Assembly (NCBI RefSeq): GCF_019097595.1
Contig: NC_080726.1
Coordinates: 12,293,705-12,357,704, forward strand
Direction of reading: 5' to 3'
From: Hemibagrus wyckioides
Taxonomy: Eukaryota; Chordata; Actinopteri; Siluriformes; Bagridae
Length of the DNA stretch: 64,000 nucleotides
Under the pieces are notes generated by a model, which was not told where the DNA came from, searched no databases, and saw only the letters and a program-made list of their open reading frames with translations. Both the position numbers and the translations under genes were made by a program. Of the stretch, positions 31,730 to 43,352 are shown piece by piece; position 1 is the first letter of the stretch, and each line of letters opens with the position of its first letter.

Positions 31730-34480
31730 AATCCAGGGCAGGTTCAGGGAGCAGACAAGCAGGCTAATCCGACCGTCTGTTAGCTGCAATGAGTCGTCAC
31801 TCAGGGTTCATAACATTGAGACTGTGTCTGTTCCCCGAGCCAAACTAAAATGTTTTTACAGTCAGAAAATTTGTTTTAGTAACCTAATTAATATTAAACT
31901 AGATCATAGTGAATGCACAACCAGTACCTTTGATCTGAAGCGAGGACTGTTAAATATAAGATCTCTTTCAACTAAAGCACTTATTATTAATGAACTGATT
32001 ACTGATCAGTAATCCAATGTTCTTTGTTTAACAGAAACATGGATTAAACAAAACAAGTATGTAGCATTAAATAATGCTTGTCCGCCTGGTTTTAGCTATA
32101 TACATCAACCGCGTCTAACAGGCAGGGGAGGAGGTGTCACAGTTATTCATGATAATAAGCTAGGTGCCACACAAAAACCCAGATATCAATTCAACACATC
32201 TGAAGTTCTTTATACTAACCTACCTTATGCAGCTACAAATAATAAGTTCACAGAGTCGATTCCACTAATGTTATTTACAGACCCCCAGGGCCATATTCTG
32301 AATTCCTTAGTGAATTTGCAGATTTCATTTCAAACCTTGTTGTTTCTTTAGACAAAGCATTAATTGTAGGAGACTTCAACATTCAGTTTGATAAGCCAGA
32401 AGATCCTTTAAGTACAGCAGTTGTATCCATCTTAGATTCAGTTAATCAAAATGTAATAGGACCCACTCATAATGGAGGTCACACTCTGGATCTTATTCTA
32501 ACATTCATCTTAAATATAGAAAACAAAATCACTCTTCCACAGTTGGAAGCTATCTCAGATCACTATCTTGTTTAATTTAAAATGCGTCTTAGACACGAGA
32601 TGTGCAATTTGCCATGTCACTATATGAAGCGTACATTTACATCTGCTACTGCAGAGAGTTTCTCCCAGAATTATCACGCATGATTGGTTCAGTTAGTCTG
32701 ACCCCACAGAACTTGATCAGGTGACTGATTACCTGGAGTTTTAAAACAATCAGCTAGGAAATTAGAACGTAAATGGCATCAAACTAAATTGGCAGTATTA
32801 CAGTTAGCGTGGAAGGAAAGCCTTCTGAGCTACAAAAATTCTCTTAGTACTGCTAGATCAGCATACCTCTCTGCCCTAATTGAAGATAACAAAAACAATC
32901 CTAAATTTTTATTTAGTACTGTAGCAAAACTAACTAGGAGTAAAACCAGTGTAGAAAAGCGCACACCATCTATATGCAGCAGCAATGACTTTTTTCAATG
33001 AAAAAATTGATATCAGGCAAAAAATTCAGACTATTAATTTAAAACCAAATTATTTGATAGATAATCCTTTAGATAATATAATTATTTCTGATCATAGCTT
33101 AGAATGCGTTACTTCCCTTCAAGAGGCTTATCTAATTTCACTAATTTCCTCTTCAAAACTTTCAACCTGCATTATAGATCCTTTATCTACATCTTTCCTA
33201 AAACAGATATTACCAGCAGCTACCGAACCCCTTCTAAAAATTATTAATTCTTCCCTTAGCACTGGCCATGTGCCTAAATCTTTTAAGCTAGCAGTTATCA
33301 AAACCCTGATTAAAAACCGGACCTCGACCCCTGTCAGCTGTCTAACTATAGACCAATATAAACCTGCCCTTTAACTCCAAGATCCTAGAAAAGGCTGTAG
33401 CACTGCAGTTATGTTCATAGTTGCATAGCAATAACATTCATGAAATATGTCAGTCAGGATTTAGACCTCATCATTGCACAGAGACAGCACTCGTTATAGT
33501 GGTCAATGTCCTGTTACTGGCTTCTGATCAGGGCTGTGTCTCCATACTGGTGCTACTCCATCTTAGTGCAGCTTTTGACACCATTGACCACACTATTCTA
33601 CTTGATAGGCTAGAACATGTTGTTGGTGTTAAAGGAACATCCCTCTCCTGGTTCAGGTCCATTGTTAATGACCGTTATTAGTTTGTAGATCTAGATTGTG
33701 ACTTCTCTATGCATACCAAAGTTATGTTCGGTGTTCCACAAGGTTCTGTCTTAGGCTCACTGCTTTTCTCCCTATATATGCTACCCCTTGGTGCAATTAT
33801 TTGTAAACATGGTATTAGCTTCCTCTGTTATGCCCATGACACATAGCTATATGTTTCAGCGAAGTCATATGAGAGACACCAGCTTATTAAGATTGAAGAA
33901 TGTTTAAAGGACATTAGACAGTTGATGGTCACTAACTTCCTCCTGCTTAACTCTGACAGAGGTGCTTGTACTAGGACCACATGCAGCTAGAAGTAAGCCT
34001 TCTGATTACACAGTAACTGTGGATGGTCTTTCTGTTTCATCTGGTCCAGCAGTAAAAGATCTTGGTGTGATTATTGACTCTGGTCTTTCGTTTGAAGCTT
34101 ATGTAGACAATATCACTATGGTAGCCTTCTTTCATCTCAAACATTGAAATATGATGAGAAGATAAGAAATATGATGTCACTTCATGATGCAGAAAAACTA
34201 GTTCATGCTTTTGTTACCTCTAGGTTGGATTATTGTAATGCCTTACTGTTTGGATGTTCCAGTTGGAGCATAAACAAGCTCCAGTTAGTCCAGAACGCGG
34301 TATCTAGAGTCCTAACTAGAACCAGAAGATATGAACACATCACTCCTTAGCCACTCTACACTGGCTCCCAGTCAAATTTCGCATTGATTATAAAATACTG
34401 TTACTGACCTTAAAAGCACTAAATGGTCTCGCACCGCAGTACCTGAGCGATCTTTTAGTCTTTTATGATCCCCCATGCCT
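31730..34480 (+). pseudogene. L2 LINE ORF2 (endonuclease and reverse transcriptase), multiply broken
   Basis: Endonuclease pieces: GLLNIRSLSTKALIINELI (about 31947-32003), LTGRGGGVTVIHDNK, VGDFNIQF (GDFN at 32369-32380), HTLDLIL and SDHYLV (SDH at 32555-32563). RT pieces: [61 protein letters not shown] and CYAHDT. The catalytic YADD reads YAHD (33829-33840), a loss of the first Asp, and a stop follows. The C-terminal part includes DLGVIIDSGLSFEAYVDNI and RLDYCNALLFGCS. Several frameshifts and stops mean it is inactive. Confidence 0.85.
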
Positions 34481-35598
34481 ACTCTGATCAAAGGGTGCAG
34501 GTTATTTGGTAGTACCTCAAGTAGCAAAGGCTACAGCAGGTGGCAGAGCTTTTTATTTCAAAGCCCCACAGTTATGGAACAGCCTTCAAATTAGTGTTTG
34601 GGATTCAGACACAGTCTCGATGTTTAAGTCTAGGCTGAAGACATATCCATTTAGTCAAGCTTTCAATGTATAGTTTTTCTTAGGTAAAGGAGCAGATCTG
34701 GAAGGTTCATGGGAATAGAGTGTTTGGTGTACTGGTTTGTTTGCTGTGTAATGTTTGTATGCTGTCACCTTACCACCATCACAAGTCGCTCAGGTTTGCT
34801 GACTGTCAAGTGGTTGGATGCTTTAAGTCCAGGGAAGCCTTCATGTCTTTCACCTTCTGACTCTCCCTTTTAGTTATTCTGTCATAGCTAGTCTTGCCCG
34901 GAGTCCCTGCCTGCACTTTACACATAATCTACATTGTCTTTAAACATCACATTATCAGAAGCATACTTAATATCTTTCTCTTTCTCTCCCTGTCTTTCTC
35001 TGTCGAGCTATTCACCCCACTCCTGAGTGCCCAGTGTTTGCCAGTTTCCAGTGTGACAATTGCCTCTACCCGTAGTAAGAGTCTCTTCGCTTGGTGGTGC
35101 TCACTAATGCTGTGGATGGATCTGTGTCAACAGCCTGTGACCCAGGAGACAGCCATGGACAGAGCCACTTGGGGACTTTCACACCATCACAGATCTGCCA
35201 TTTCATCTGTCAGCTTGCAACAGCAAGGAATTAGTGTCTGTAATGAACTCAGAAACTACACTGACCTAATAGTTCCTCATGGGCCCTTGGTTGCTGTTGC
35301 AGAAAGGACATTAATCAGTTACAGTTACATTATTTACTGTCCAGTGTCACCCAAATGAGGATGGGTTCCCTTCTGAGCCTGGTTCCTTCCTCATATCATC
35401 TCAGGGAGTTTTTCCTTGCCACCGTTGCCGCAGGCTTGCTCATTAGGGATAAAATAAAATAGGGATAAAATAGTTTAATAATTTAATTTAATAATTTATT
35501 TTTTGTTTTAGTTATTTAGTTTTTTTTCTCTCTCTCTGTTTCTCTTTTTTTGTAAAGCTGCTTTGAGACAATGTCCATTGTAAAAGGTGCTATACAAA

Positions 35599-35645
35599 TA
35601 AATTGAATTGAATTGAATTGAATTGAATTGAATTGAATTGAATTG
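35599..35645. repeat. (TTGAA)n tail of the L2 LINE
   Basis: About nine pentanucleotide units terminate the L2 element. The reverse-complement tail (CAATTCAATTCAATT) marks the 3' end of the inverted copy at 4231. Confidence 0.9.
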
Positions 35646-35653
35646 AGATTTAG

Positions 35654-36750
35654 AACCTCTGGTCTGGCCCCTGAGGAAGACCAGCTCCTAGACTCCATTC
35701 TCCCAACTGAGGTTGTCAAGACTATTTTAAACTTTCGACTCTTGTGTAATCCGCAACGTCAAGATCTATCCCTAATTATCCCTATAATCCCTATTAATAT
35801 AGTGCTAGAGTTCCTGGATACATATCTCTTTGAGGGCCTATCACCCTCTACATTGAGGTATACATGGCAGCCATTGCTGCGATTCATGTGCCTGTTCTCT
35901 GGTCTCTTACCTCTTGTGTGGTGCCAGGCAGCTGAGGCTTTCCTGTAGAATGTGTCTCCCCTCCTGGGACATCTAAGTGGTCCTGGAGGGGCTTCTCCAA
36001 GCCCTCTTTAAGCCAATAGAGTCAGCCTCTGAGGAATTTCTGACCCTGGAAATGGCTCTGTTATAAGACAGTCTGCCCTCCACCCCACAAGTTGGCAAAG
36101 CAGGAGAGACTGCACCTGCTGTTCCCAGTTCAGGTTCTTGAGACTTATGCCTATTGCTCGAGTGCAAGGCATAAGTCCTCTTCCTTTTCGCCTGCTTTGG
36201 TGGCCGCAAGAAAAGCAATCCGGTCTCCAAGCAACACCTTGTGCTGGGTAGTGGTGGCTATTTCCTAGGCTCTCTGCACACCTTTATCAGGTTCTATAAC
36301 GTGGACCTGACCCCACTCCTGTGTCCTTGGTCTTACAGGGCTAATGATGCTCTGCTCCTGACTTGTTTGTGCTCTTTCACGACCTCAGACATATCCTGGT
36401 GTGTGGCAGCATCGGTATTGATGTTCCCATAGCGTCAGCCATGGCACAGCATTGAGTTCCCTCGAAAGGGAACTACACCAGGTTATGTATGTAACCTGGT
36501 TCCCTGACAAGGGAACAAGACGCTGCATCATGGCTGACGCTATGGGAACGCTTCTATGTGGAAGTTGTGTCTGAAGCTCTGTGTGAAATCACGCCGATTT
36601 ATCGGCTCAGGTAGGTCATGTGACGCAAGCAAGACCATAAAAGGGCATCTACGTCACAATACTCCAGCTTCTACTTGTCTGAAGGGAGCACAAGTGGACA
36701 TCCAGGAGGTGGCTAGCGATGCAGGGTCTTAGGTACCTGGTGTAGTTTTA
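35654..36750 (+). mobile_element. DIRS-like retroelement, 3' part (recombinase and terminal palindrome)
   Basis: This continues the element broken at 31080. A tyrosine-recombinase N-terminal region reads LEFLDTYLFEGLSPSTL, then after one frame change VYMAAIA (about 35805-35885). It is followed by VVLEGLLQALFKPIESASEE (about 35971-36030). No recombinase Arg-His-Arg-Tyr catalytic region can be followed. The end carries a palindrome centred near 36486 and then a 5'UTR-like block in direct orientation (to about 36690). Confidence 0.75.
36423..36549. repeat. DIRS terminal palindrome
   Basis: The outer arms GTTCCCATAGCGTCAGCC (from 36423) and GGCTGACGCTATGGGAAC (to 36549) are exact reverse complements. 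Between them lie three smaller palindromes: GTTCCCTCGAAAGGGAAC (36456-36473), GTTATGTATGTAAC (36482-36495) and GTTCCCTGACAAGGGAAC (36499-36516). This matches the kind of inverted and circle-junction sequence expected at DIRS ends. Confidence 0.85.
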
Positions 36751-37985
36751 TACTATTAGTATAGCTTGTTATTTTAAAATTATAATCATTAAATATTATA
36801 AACAATTGTAAAACTTTAATTGTTTTTGTTTGTTTTTGTTCATTTTGAAGTATAGATACCATGCACCCAGAATATACTGTATTTACCCCTTAGTGATTAT
36901 GTTTTCACTGTATTGCAATATTATATTTAATTATATTTGAATATGATTTTTTTTTTATCTTTCTTTAAAAGAGACTTTCTGCATAATAGCACATTTTGTC
37001 ATAACAGCACATTTCAGACCACCAGTTGTTCAGGCAAATAAAAAATAATGGAAATGGTAACTAACAGATGTTTCTTGATTCTATTTTAAACAGTAAATTT
37101 TCTGAGCAATTTACATAAAAAAGCATCCAAGAATTGGACAGTGATCCAAAACACACATCCAGGTCAACAAAGCACTTTATTAGGAGGAGAAGTGAAAGGT
37201 TTTAGACATGTCACCTAACCTTAACCCATGCATTACCATCCCCTGAAGATGACAGTAAACAACTGAAAGTGACTGCAGTAAAAGCCTGAAAAAACACTAT
37301 AAAGAAACCAATAATTTGAAAGTTGAAAATATGAAGCAGTTATTTTTTTTATTATTTATGATTTATTTTAATTTACTTTGACTTATCTGTTCCTAAACTT
37401 TTGCTCACCTAGAAATTGGGTGGTCTGATACAAAAGGTTTCATGTTTTATGTGTAACACATGTAGATGCAAATATCAGGAAATAAAAGCTGGAATCCCAA
37501 ACTCTCATCACATCTTTTGATCTTTTACCCATTTGGAGTACACAAATTAATTGGCTTTGCCATTTCAGTAGTTTCAGAGGAGATGGTATATTCTTTAGAT
37601 GTCCTCAGAATTATTTAAAAATAAATAATTCTGTTCTTGAACATAGTTTCATCACAATAACTTGTTTCACATCAAGTAGGAACGTCAAAAGATATCTATA
37701 TAAAAAAATAAACACTTAGAAAAGTTCACAGTCAGCATTCATTACATTTGTATTACTGGTCCATGGTGCTTCTGCTGCTCAACTGGCTGTAAAAGTCCAT
37801 ACTTACTAATTTAAAAGGGTGACTGAAAAAAATGAAAGAAATTTAATGAGATGCTGTTGTATGTGATCCAATTTGTGTGAAAATAAAAGTTATTTAATTG
37901 GCTTTTTTAAGATTAAGAATTAGAATGAAGGTTTTCCATTATCTTGCTGAAAGCGCTATGCAATGGCAATCTAGCCATTTCCAGT
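36751..37985. mobile_element. Decayed Tc1/mariner remnant and 3' flank of OR 4
   Basis: Bases 36751-37500 parallel 54766-55300. A coding remnant, best near 37138-37200, reads like DSDPKHTSRSTKHF, the second-Asp motif of a Tc1-type transposase. AACCTTAACCCATGCATTAC follows. The terminal parts are AT-rich and I could not fix the ends. From 37500 to 37985 no gene is seen, only the 3' flank of OR 4. Confidence 0.45.
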
Positions 37986-38912
37986 TTATGTTTTAATTAT
38001 GTTGAAGATCATTCTTTTCACTTGCTTTCGTATTTTGGCCAGTTTTAGTCCATAAATAAGGGGATTTAAAACAGGAGGTATGAAAAGAAAATCCAGTGCC
38101 ATGAAATTTCGTAAACTTTGAGGAACAGATGTGAAGCCATATCGACTGTAAAACACATCAAACAACAAAGCAACAGCAATATTAAACAGAGCAAGTAGAT
38201 GTGGCACACAAGTCTGCATAAATTTATATTTGCTCTCCTTTGATTTTGTGCAGTTTCTAATCAAGTGAATGTATGAATAAACAATCAATACTGCATGTCC
38301 AAAATAAACAATAATAACTGTATATCCAATCACATTGTTCACTACTGTAGAGGAACAGGCCAGTTTAACAACTGCCCATGTTTCACAGTATAATTTTTCA
38401 ATATTTGAGCCACATAGGGTTAGTCTTGATGTTAATAGCACAACAACAGTCATACAAATTAATGGTGGAATCCAACATACAAGAACACATTTTAAAACTT
38501 TTTGGCTGTTCATTTCTGCATGGTATTCTAGTGGTTTACATATGGCCACATACCTGTCATATGCCATTACTGTCAGCGTTGAAATATCACATAAAGCTGA
38601 TGAATAAATAACAAATACCTGAATCAGACATCCAACATATGATATTTCATGAAACTGAGTAAGTAAATCATATATGAATTTAGGGTAAAAGCCTGTAGTG
38701 CCATAAATTGCATTGATACATAAATTACACAAAAATATGTACATAGGCTCATGAAGCTGCTTATCTAAGACAATACATAAAATAACAATAATGTTGCACA
38801 ACAAGATAACATGATAAACCAATGTGGTCAATGAAAAAAAAACATATCTGGTTTCCATTGTTACATTTAATCCAGAGAGGGAGAACACTAAGATGTTGGA
38901 AACATTATCCAT
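37986..38912 (-). CDS. Odorant receptor, type 1, subtype B (OR 4)
   Basis: A single-exon OR of 308 residues starting at ATG 38912 (MDNVSNILVFSLSGLN). Glycosylation sites are near 3 and 16. LHEPMY is at 53-58, a Cys ends the first outer loop (SYVGC), and MAYDRYVAICKPLEY begins at 116. TM4 is rich in Cys and Val. Outer loop 2 has CGSNIEKLYCETWAVVKLAC, TM6 KFMQTCVPHLLAL and TM7 PPVLNPLIYG. The C-terminus is short and basic (KLAKIRKQVKRM). It differs from subtype A through most of TM1-TM5. ORs 7 and 8 are its closest relatives here. The A-type TATA block is not seen upstream. Confidence 0.95.
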   Translation of the reverse strand: MDNVSNILVFSLSGLNVTMETRYVFFSLTTLVYHVILLCNIIVILCIVLDKQLHEPMYIFLCNLCINAIYGTTGFYPKFIYDLLTQFHEISYVGCLIQVFVIYSSALCDISTLTVMAYDRYVAICKPLEYHAEMNSQKVLKCVLVCWIPPLICMTVVVLLTSRLTLCGSNIEKLYCETWAVVKLACSSTVVNNVIGYTVIIVYFGHAVLIVYSYIHLIRNCTKSKESKYKFMQTCVPHLLALFNIAVALLFDVFYSRYGFTSVPQSLRNFMALDFLFIPPVLNPLIYGLKLAKIRKQVKRMIFNIIKT

Positions 38913-39020
38913 TCTTGACTGAGTCTATAATAGAAAAAGTAATTATTTATGGCTACATCATTATATTGCACATATTATTTATTAATATTTATAAGCCTAT
39001 AAACATGTAATGTTGAAATA

Positions 39021-39089
<69 letters not shown>

Positions 39090-39440
39090 TTCAAAGCCAT
39101 AAAATTGTTAACTCTGAACAGATTAATAGATAGGTAGCAATTTTAGAATCTTATGACTCTTTAACAAATAAATAATAATTATGCCATACCATCTCCTGTC
39201 TTTGTGTTTCTTCCAATGAAGAGATGACTGATCCATTTTATAAGCAGCCTTGTCATCCTCTTTCTTACTGACAATTCTCTTAAGACTACCCAATGTTGAA
39301 AAACATTATTTAATCACAACATAAATTGATAAAGTTCCATTTAATTAGTTTAATTGTTTTTTTGTTTTTTACTGCTATTAATTCTGATGAATATTTTTAT
39401 CTGTGGAAAAAAGAGACAGACTGCTAAATTGACTGCTAAT
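38913..39440. other. OR 4 upstream region with (ATT)n microsatellite
   Basis: An uninterrupted (ATT)n array fills about 39018-39087. The rest is AT-rich with no gene seen. ATGCCATACCATCTCCTG (39181) has a counterpart upstream of OR 7 near 58592, so part of this is shared subtype-B 5' flank. Confidence 0.6.
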
Positions 39441-40554
39441 TTTATACAAACTTTACTGTTTTCTTTTACTACAGCTTAGACAAGCAAAGTCCTTATACCT
39501 ACTGCAACCTTTTAAATCAAAGCTAATTCTGTAGATGTCTTAAAAGTAATGTCTATTCTCTTTGCCTCCTGCTAAAGAAATCTTAGTTGAAGTTGGGCCA
39601 ATATCAGATCAGGTTTCGGGCCCTAGTTGCTTAGTGGTTAGCACATTTGCAGGTATGCAGGTATACTATATGAATCACATGGAGAGACTGACAGACTGTC
39701 AAACATTGACAAACTTTGACTAACTGTATTACAGAATATATCAACTTCTGTTTTGGAAAATGTGGGGTCTAATGGAATTAGCACCAGGGTTTTGAAGACC
39801 TTCTCGAGTCAGCTATGTGGTGTGCTTCACCACCTTTTCTCTCTCAACTCTGGAAGACTGGAAGGCCTCACTGGAGCTATAATGAGGACCATATTCTACT
39901 ACTAGAGTTTTTTGTTAATAATCATATGAATTATTAAAGTCAGAAAAAGATTTTTTCATAAAGTTGTTTGTAGCTTTCACATCTGCAATCATAGTTTGTC
40001 TTAATGTACATGATTATAAACTCATAACAATGATAGATAGAAAACTACTTTTGTTTTTATGTGTACCATCATTTCAGTAAGCCACATTAAAATGCATGAA
40101 TGTATGCAGCATTAATAATTGTCTACAACACACCTTTGTAACACTTTGAACTCAGTCATATTTAATAAGTTAGTGAACTTGCAGGTATACAGTTTATTTA
40201 TTTATTTGAAAACAACAACAACAATAAAAAAAAAACATGAAGGAGAAACAAATAAAAGCATACTCCTGAGCAGTTGACGGTGCCTGTTGAAAGTACCTGC
40301 TCAAAGGCCGTACATCACATGTCAGGCAGCTTTAGAATTCACTGGTATAGACATTTAACCATGGAACAACCACAGTATATAGTCCAGCTAGGAGAATTAA
40401 CCGAATCATTTGGTGCGTCAGGTGTTCAGTTCATTGATTTTATCAAGCAATGCATTAATGATACAGTTTATCCACATAAAACACTATCACTTAATGGACT
40501 GGCCTTTTGGTAAATTTTGATAAATTTACAAATGATCTTTGTATAAATATCCTC
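39440..40554. repeat. Segmental duplication of the OR 7 3' flank
   Basis: This matches 55640-57190 in order, with deletions. Landmarks are AATCAAAGCTAATTCT, a small SINE-head remnant (CTTAGTGGTTAGCACATTTG at 39632-39651 and 55889-55908), AGACCTTCTCGAG, and TGAGCAGTTGACGGTGC (40267). It identifies the next feature as a duplicate of the OR 7 unit. Confidence 0.8.
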
Positions 40555-40870
40555 ATTTGTGTCATCTGATGACTCTTTTCATAATATATTATGTTTTAAT
40601 CCATAAATTAGTGGATTTAAAATGGGAGGTATGAAGAGGACATTCAGTGCCATGAAATTTCTTAAAGCTTAAGGGAATGAATTTGAACCATATTGACTGT
40701 AAAAAACATAAAACAATAATACAATGGTTATGTTATACAGTCTGCATTAATTTATATTTGCTCTCCTTTGACTTCTTGCAATTTTTAATCAAGTTAATAT
40801 ATAAGAATGCAATCAGTACTGCATGTCCAAAATATATTAATATAACGGTGTATAACTGCACTATTTACTG
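40555..40870 (-). pseudogene. Odorant receptor pseudogene, subtype B, truncated
   Basis: Minus-strand sequence aligns with the C-terminal half of OR 7, including MSKISGLKHNI-like divergent ends and LNPLIYGLK-like coding (about 40598-40640). A CAA-to-TAA change in the equivalent of NSLPQAL (about 40668-40672) creates a stop. About 27 bases are missing after the TM6 start (near 40740). Homology ends at about 40870, before TM4, where unrelated sequence ending in poly-A begins. It is clearly dead: three independent lesions in 300 bases. Confidence 0.85.
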
Positions 40871-41007
40871 GTCATCCAACCTGGTGTTGGTCAAATATAC
40901 TCACAGTTCCACACCATCCTCCGCTATGGGTCTCTCACCCTGATTTCTAAAGTGCTCAACCCGGTGGCGGTCAGGCTCAAGCTCTGTCCAAAAAAAAAAA
41001 AAAAAAA
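40871..41007 (+). other. Unidentified poly-A-tailed insert
   Basis: This less AT-rich piece abuts the OR pseudogene break and ends in 18-19 A residues (about 40989-41007). One frame is open across it (QFHTILRYGSLTLISKVLNP and on). It looks like the 3' end of a retroposed transcript or SINE. I do not recognise the source. Confidence 0.35.
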
Positions 41008-41344
41008 CAGTTATTCATCTTTTATTCAATTCTGTATATGGCACTTTAAATACCTCTATTTTATTAAAGTATTTAACCATTTGTTACAGTCTTTTAGATA
41101 ATATATGAAAATGCAAAATGTTTACTAAAAGTACATGTTAAAAATGGTGCAAACTTGATAACAGATTTGTAGTATCTGCCATCTCTAATTCTAGAAGTGC
41201 CATGCCCTGCACAGTTTTTACAAAGTTTTCCGTACTCAGTTATGTAAATAAATATTTAGTAGAAGAGTTTATTATCAAGCACTTCTTCATTTTGACTTAT
41301 ACTAATTAATAAGAAGTAATCTGTGTTGGTATGACGTCTTTGCC
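41008..41344. other. Intergenic, nothing recognised
   Basis: AT-rich sequence between the poly-A tract and the Tc1 element. No gene, repeat or regulatory signature is seen. Confidence 0.5.
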
Positions 41345-42163
41345 AGTCTGGAGACTGGCTAGGCCACTACAGGACCTTAATGTGCTTCTTTTTGAACCAC
41401 TCCTTTGTTGCCTTGGCCATGTGTTTTGGGTCATTGTCAGGCTGGAATATCCATCCACGACCCATTTTCAATGCCCTGGCTGAGGGAAGGAGGTTCTCAC
41501 TCAAGATTTGACGGTACATGGCTCCGTCCATCGTCCCTTTGCTGCGGTGCGGTTGTCTTGTCCCCTTAGCAGAAAAACACCCCCAAAGCATAATGTTGCC
41601 ACCTCCATGTTTGACAGTGGGGATGGTCTTCTTGGAGTCATAGACAGCATTCCTCCTCCTCCAAACACAGTGAGTTGAGTTGATGCCAAAGAGCTGGATT
41701 TTGGTCTCATCTGACCACAGCACTTTCACCCAGTTCTCCTCTGAATCATTCAGATGTTCACTGGCAAACTTCAAATGAGCCTGTACATGTGCTTTCTTTA
41801 GCAGGGGGACCTTGCGGGCACTACTGGATTTCAGTCTTTCACGGCGTAGTGTGTTACCAATTGTTTTCTTGGTGATTATGGTCCCAGCTGCCTTGAGATC
41901 ATTGACAAAATCCTCCAGTGTAATTCTGGGCTGATTCCTCACTGTTCTCATGATCATTGAAAATCCATGAGGTGAGATCTTGCATGGAGCCCCAGACCGA
42001 GGAAGATTGACAATCCTTTTGTGTTTTTCCATTTGGGAATAATCGCACCAACTGTTGTCACCTTCTCGCCAAGCTGCTTGGCGATGGTGTTGTAGCTCAT
42101 TCCAGCCTTGTGTAGGTCTACAATCTTGTCCCTGACATCCATGGACAGCTCTTTGGTCTTGGC
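41345..42163 (-). pseudogene. Tc1-like transposase, frameshifted and truncated
   Basis: The start is [20 protein letters not shown] with a helix-turn-helix ([20 protein letters not shown]). A frameshift near 42010-42030 moves to the frame reading [10 protein letters not shown]. The catalytic domain then shows [12 protein letters not shown] (first Asp), [16 protein letters not shown] and [12 protein letters not shown] (second Asp). A GAG-to-TAG stop follows HIKVL, and the sequence ends at WPSQSPD, just before the catalytic Glu. Inactive. Confidence 0.88.
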
Positions 42164-42534
42164 CATGATGGAGAGTTTGGAATCTGATTGATTTCTTCCT
42201 TCTGTGGACAGGTGTCTTTCTTACAGTTAATGAGCTGAGATTAAGAGCACTCCCCGAGAGTGCTCCTACTGTAATCTCAGCTCGTTACCTGTATAAAAGA
42301 TACCTGGGAGTCAAAAATCTTTCTGATTGATAGGGGATCAAATACTTATTTCACTCATTGAAATGCAAATCAATGTATAACTTTTCTGAAATGTGTTTTT
42401 CTGGATTTTTTGTTGTTATTTTGCCTCTCACTGTTCAAATACACCTCCCATTAAAATTACAGACTGATCATTTCTTTGTCAGTGGGCAAACGTACAAAAT
42501 CAGCAGGGGATCAAATAATTTTTTCCCTCACTTG
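41345..42534 (-). mobile_element. Tc1-like transposon of another family, 3'-truncated
   Basis: The outer end is at about 42534 (on the minus strand GTGAGGGAAAAAATTATTTG, then ATCCCCTGCTGATTTTG), a terminal repeat familiar from fish Tc1 elements. An inner block repeats the phrase (GAAATAAGTATTTGATCCC, about 42334-42352), as in long indirect/direct-repeat Tc1 ends. The other end is missing: coding stops at SPD near 41345. It contains the transposase pseudogene below. Confidence 0.85.
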
Positions 42535-43352
42535 TCAGTTATAACTGTCATTATGTTGAAATGTGTCTTTGGCCAATTAACCACAAGGCTTGATGCCTTG
42601 ATGGTTGAATTGACAGTTTTTATCTAGTACTAAATACATTGCAAACATTATCCAATGTAGTATACTTTATTTTAGTTAGGCACTGCATATTACTCCATGC
42701 ACGAAGGATTTGGGATAGTCAGTTCCAGAATGTGATAGAATGCAGGGTTCAATAAATAAACAGATTTTACTTCACTGTCCCAAATTCCTAAGTATACATT
42801 TTGGTGTTATTAATAATTCTTGGACAGGTACAATTTTGTAGAAGACTGGGTATGCAGATTAGGTATGAATTCCTACACCATTCAGAAAAGATAGATAGAT
42901 ACTTTATTCATCCCAGTTGGAGATTTGTTAAAGAATTAATTTTACATTTATTCTTTATCAGCAGTTTGGTAATTATTTGAAATGGCACTTTGTGAACATG
43001 TTGGTTGAGCTTGATGTTTGCATATAAGTGACTTGCTCAGACGTTCATAAGGCAGAAAGATTCTTGCTGCTTTAAGTATCCTGATTTTTTTATGTTGCAT
43101 TCGGCCACTACAAATACCTATTAAAAAAACAAAACAAATCAAATCAAAACAAAACCATATTAAATATTGCCAAGAAATGTTGATAGACTGAATTTTTATT
43201 TTTTGTATTCTTAACATTATACATGTGGGCAGAAGAATTTAATGTCGTCATTGTAAAGTAGAGCAAATAACATATTATTACTCACATTATCATAAAGTAA
43301 ATCACCAAGAAAGAATATTTTCTTTACGGTACAACTGAATTCATTTGTGATA
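42535..43352. other. Intergenic, mostly unassigned
   Basis: No gene is seen. AGATAGATACTTTATTCATC at about 42889-42912 resembles a common fish LINE or SINE 3' end. The rest is AT-rich and unremarkable. Confidence 0.4.

Larger units (their letters stand above)
31081..35643 (+). mobile_element. Nearly full-length L2-type LINE inserted in DIRS
   Basis: A 4.56-kb LINE is flanked by TGAGATTTAG on both sides (31071-31080 and 35644-35653). It ends in a (TTGAA)n tail (about 35600-35643) after GCTTTGAGACAATGTCCATT. From left to right it has a leader, an ORF1 remnant with an SGNH-type tail (31540-31730), endonuclease (31940-32580), RT (32790-34480) and 3'UTR. It is the most complete L2 in the window and serves as the reference for the inverted fragments at 4231, 12343, 15753 and 24289. 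Confidence 0.88.
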
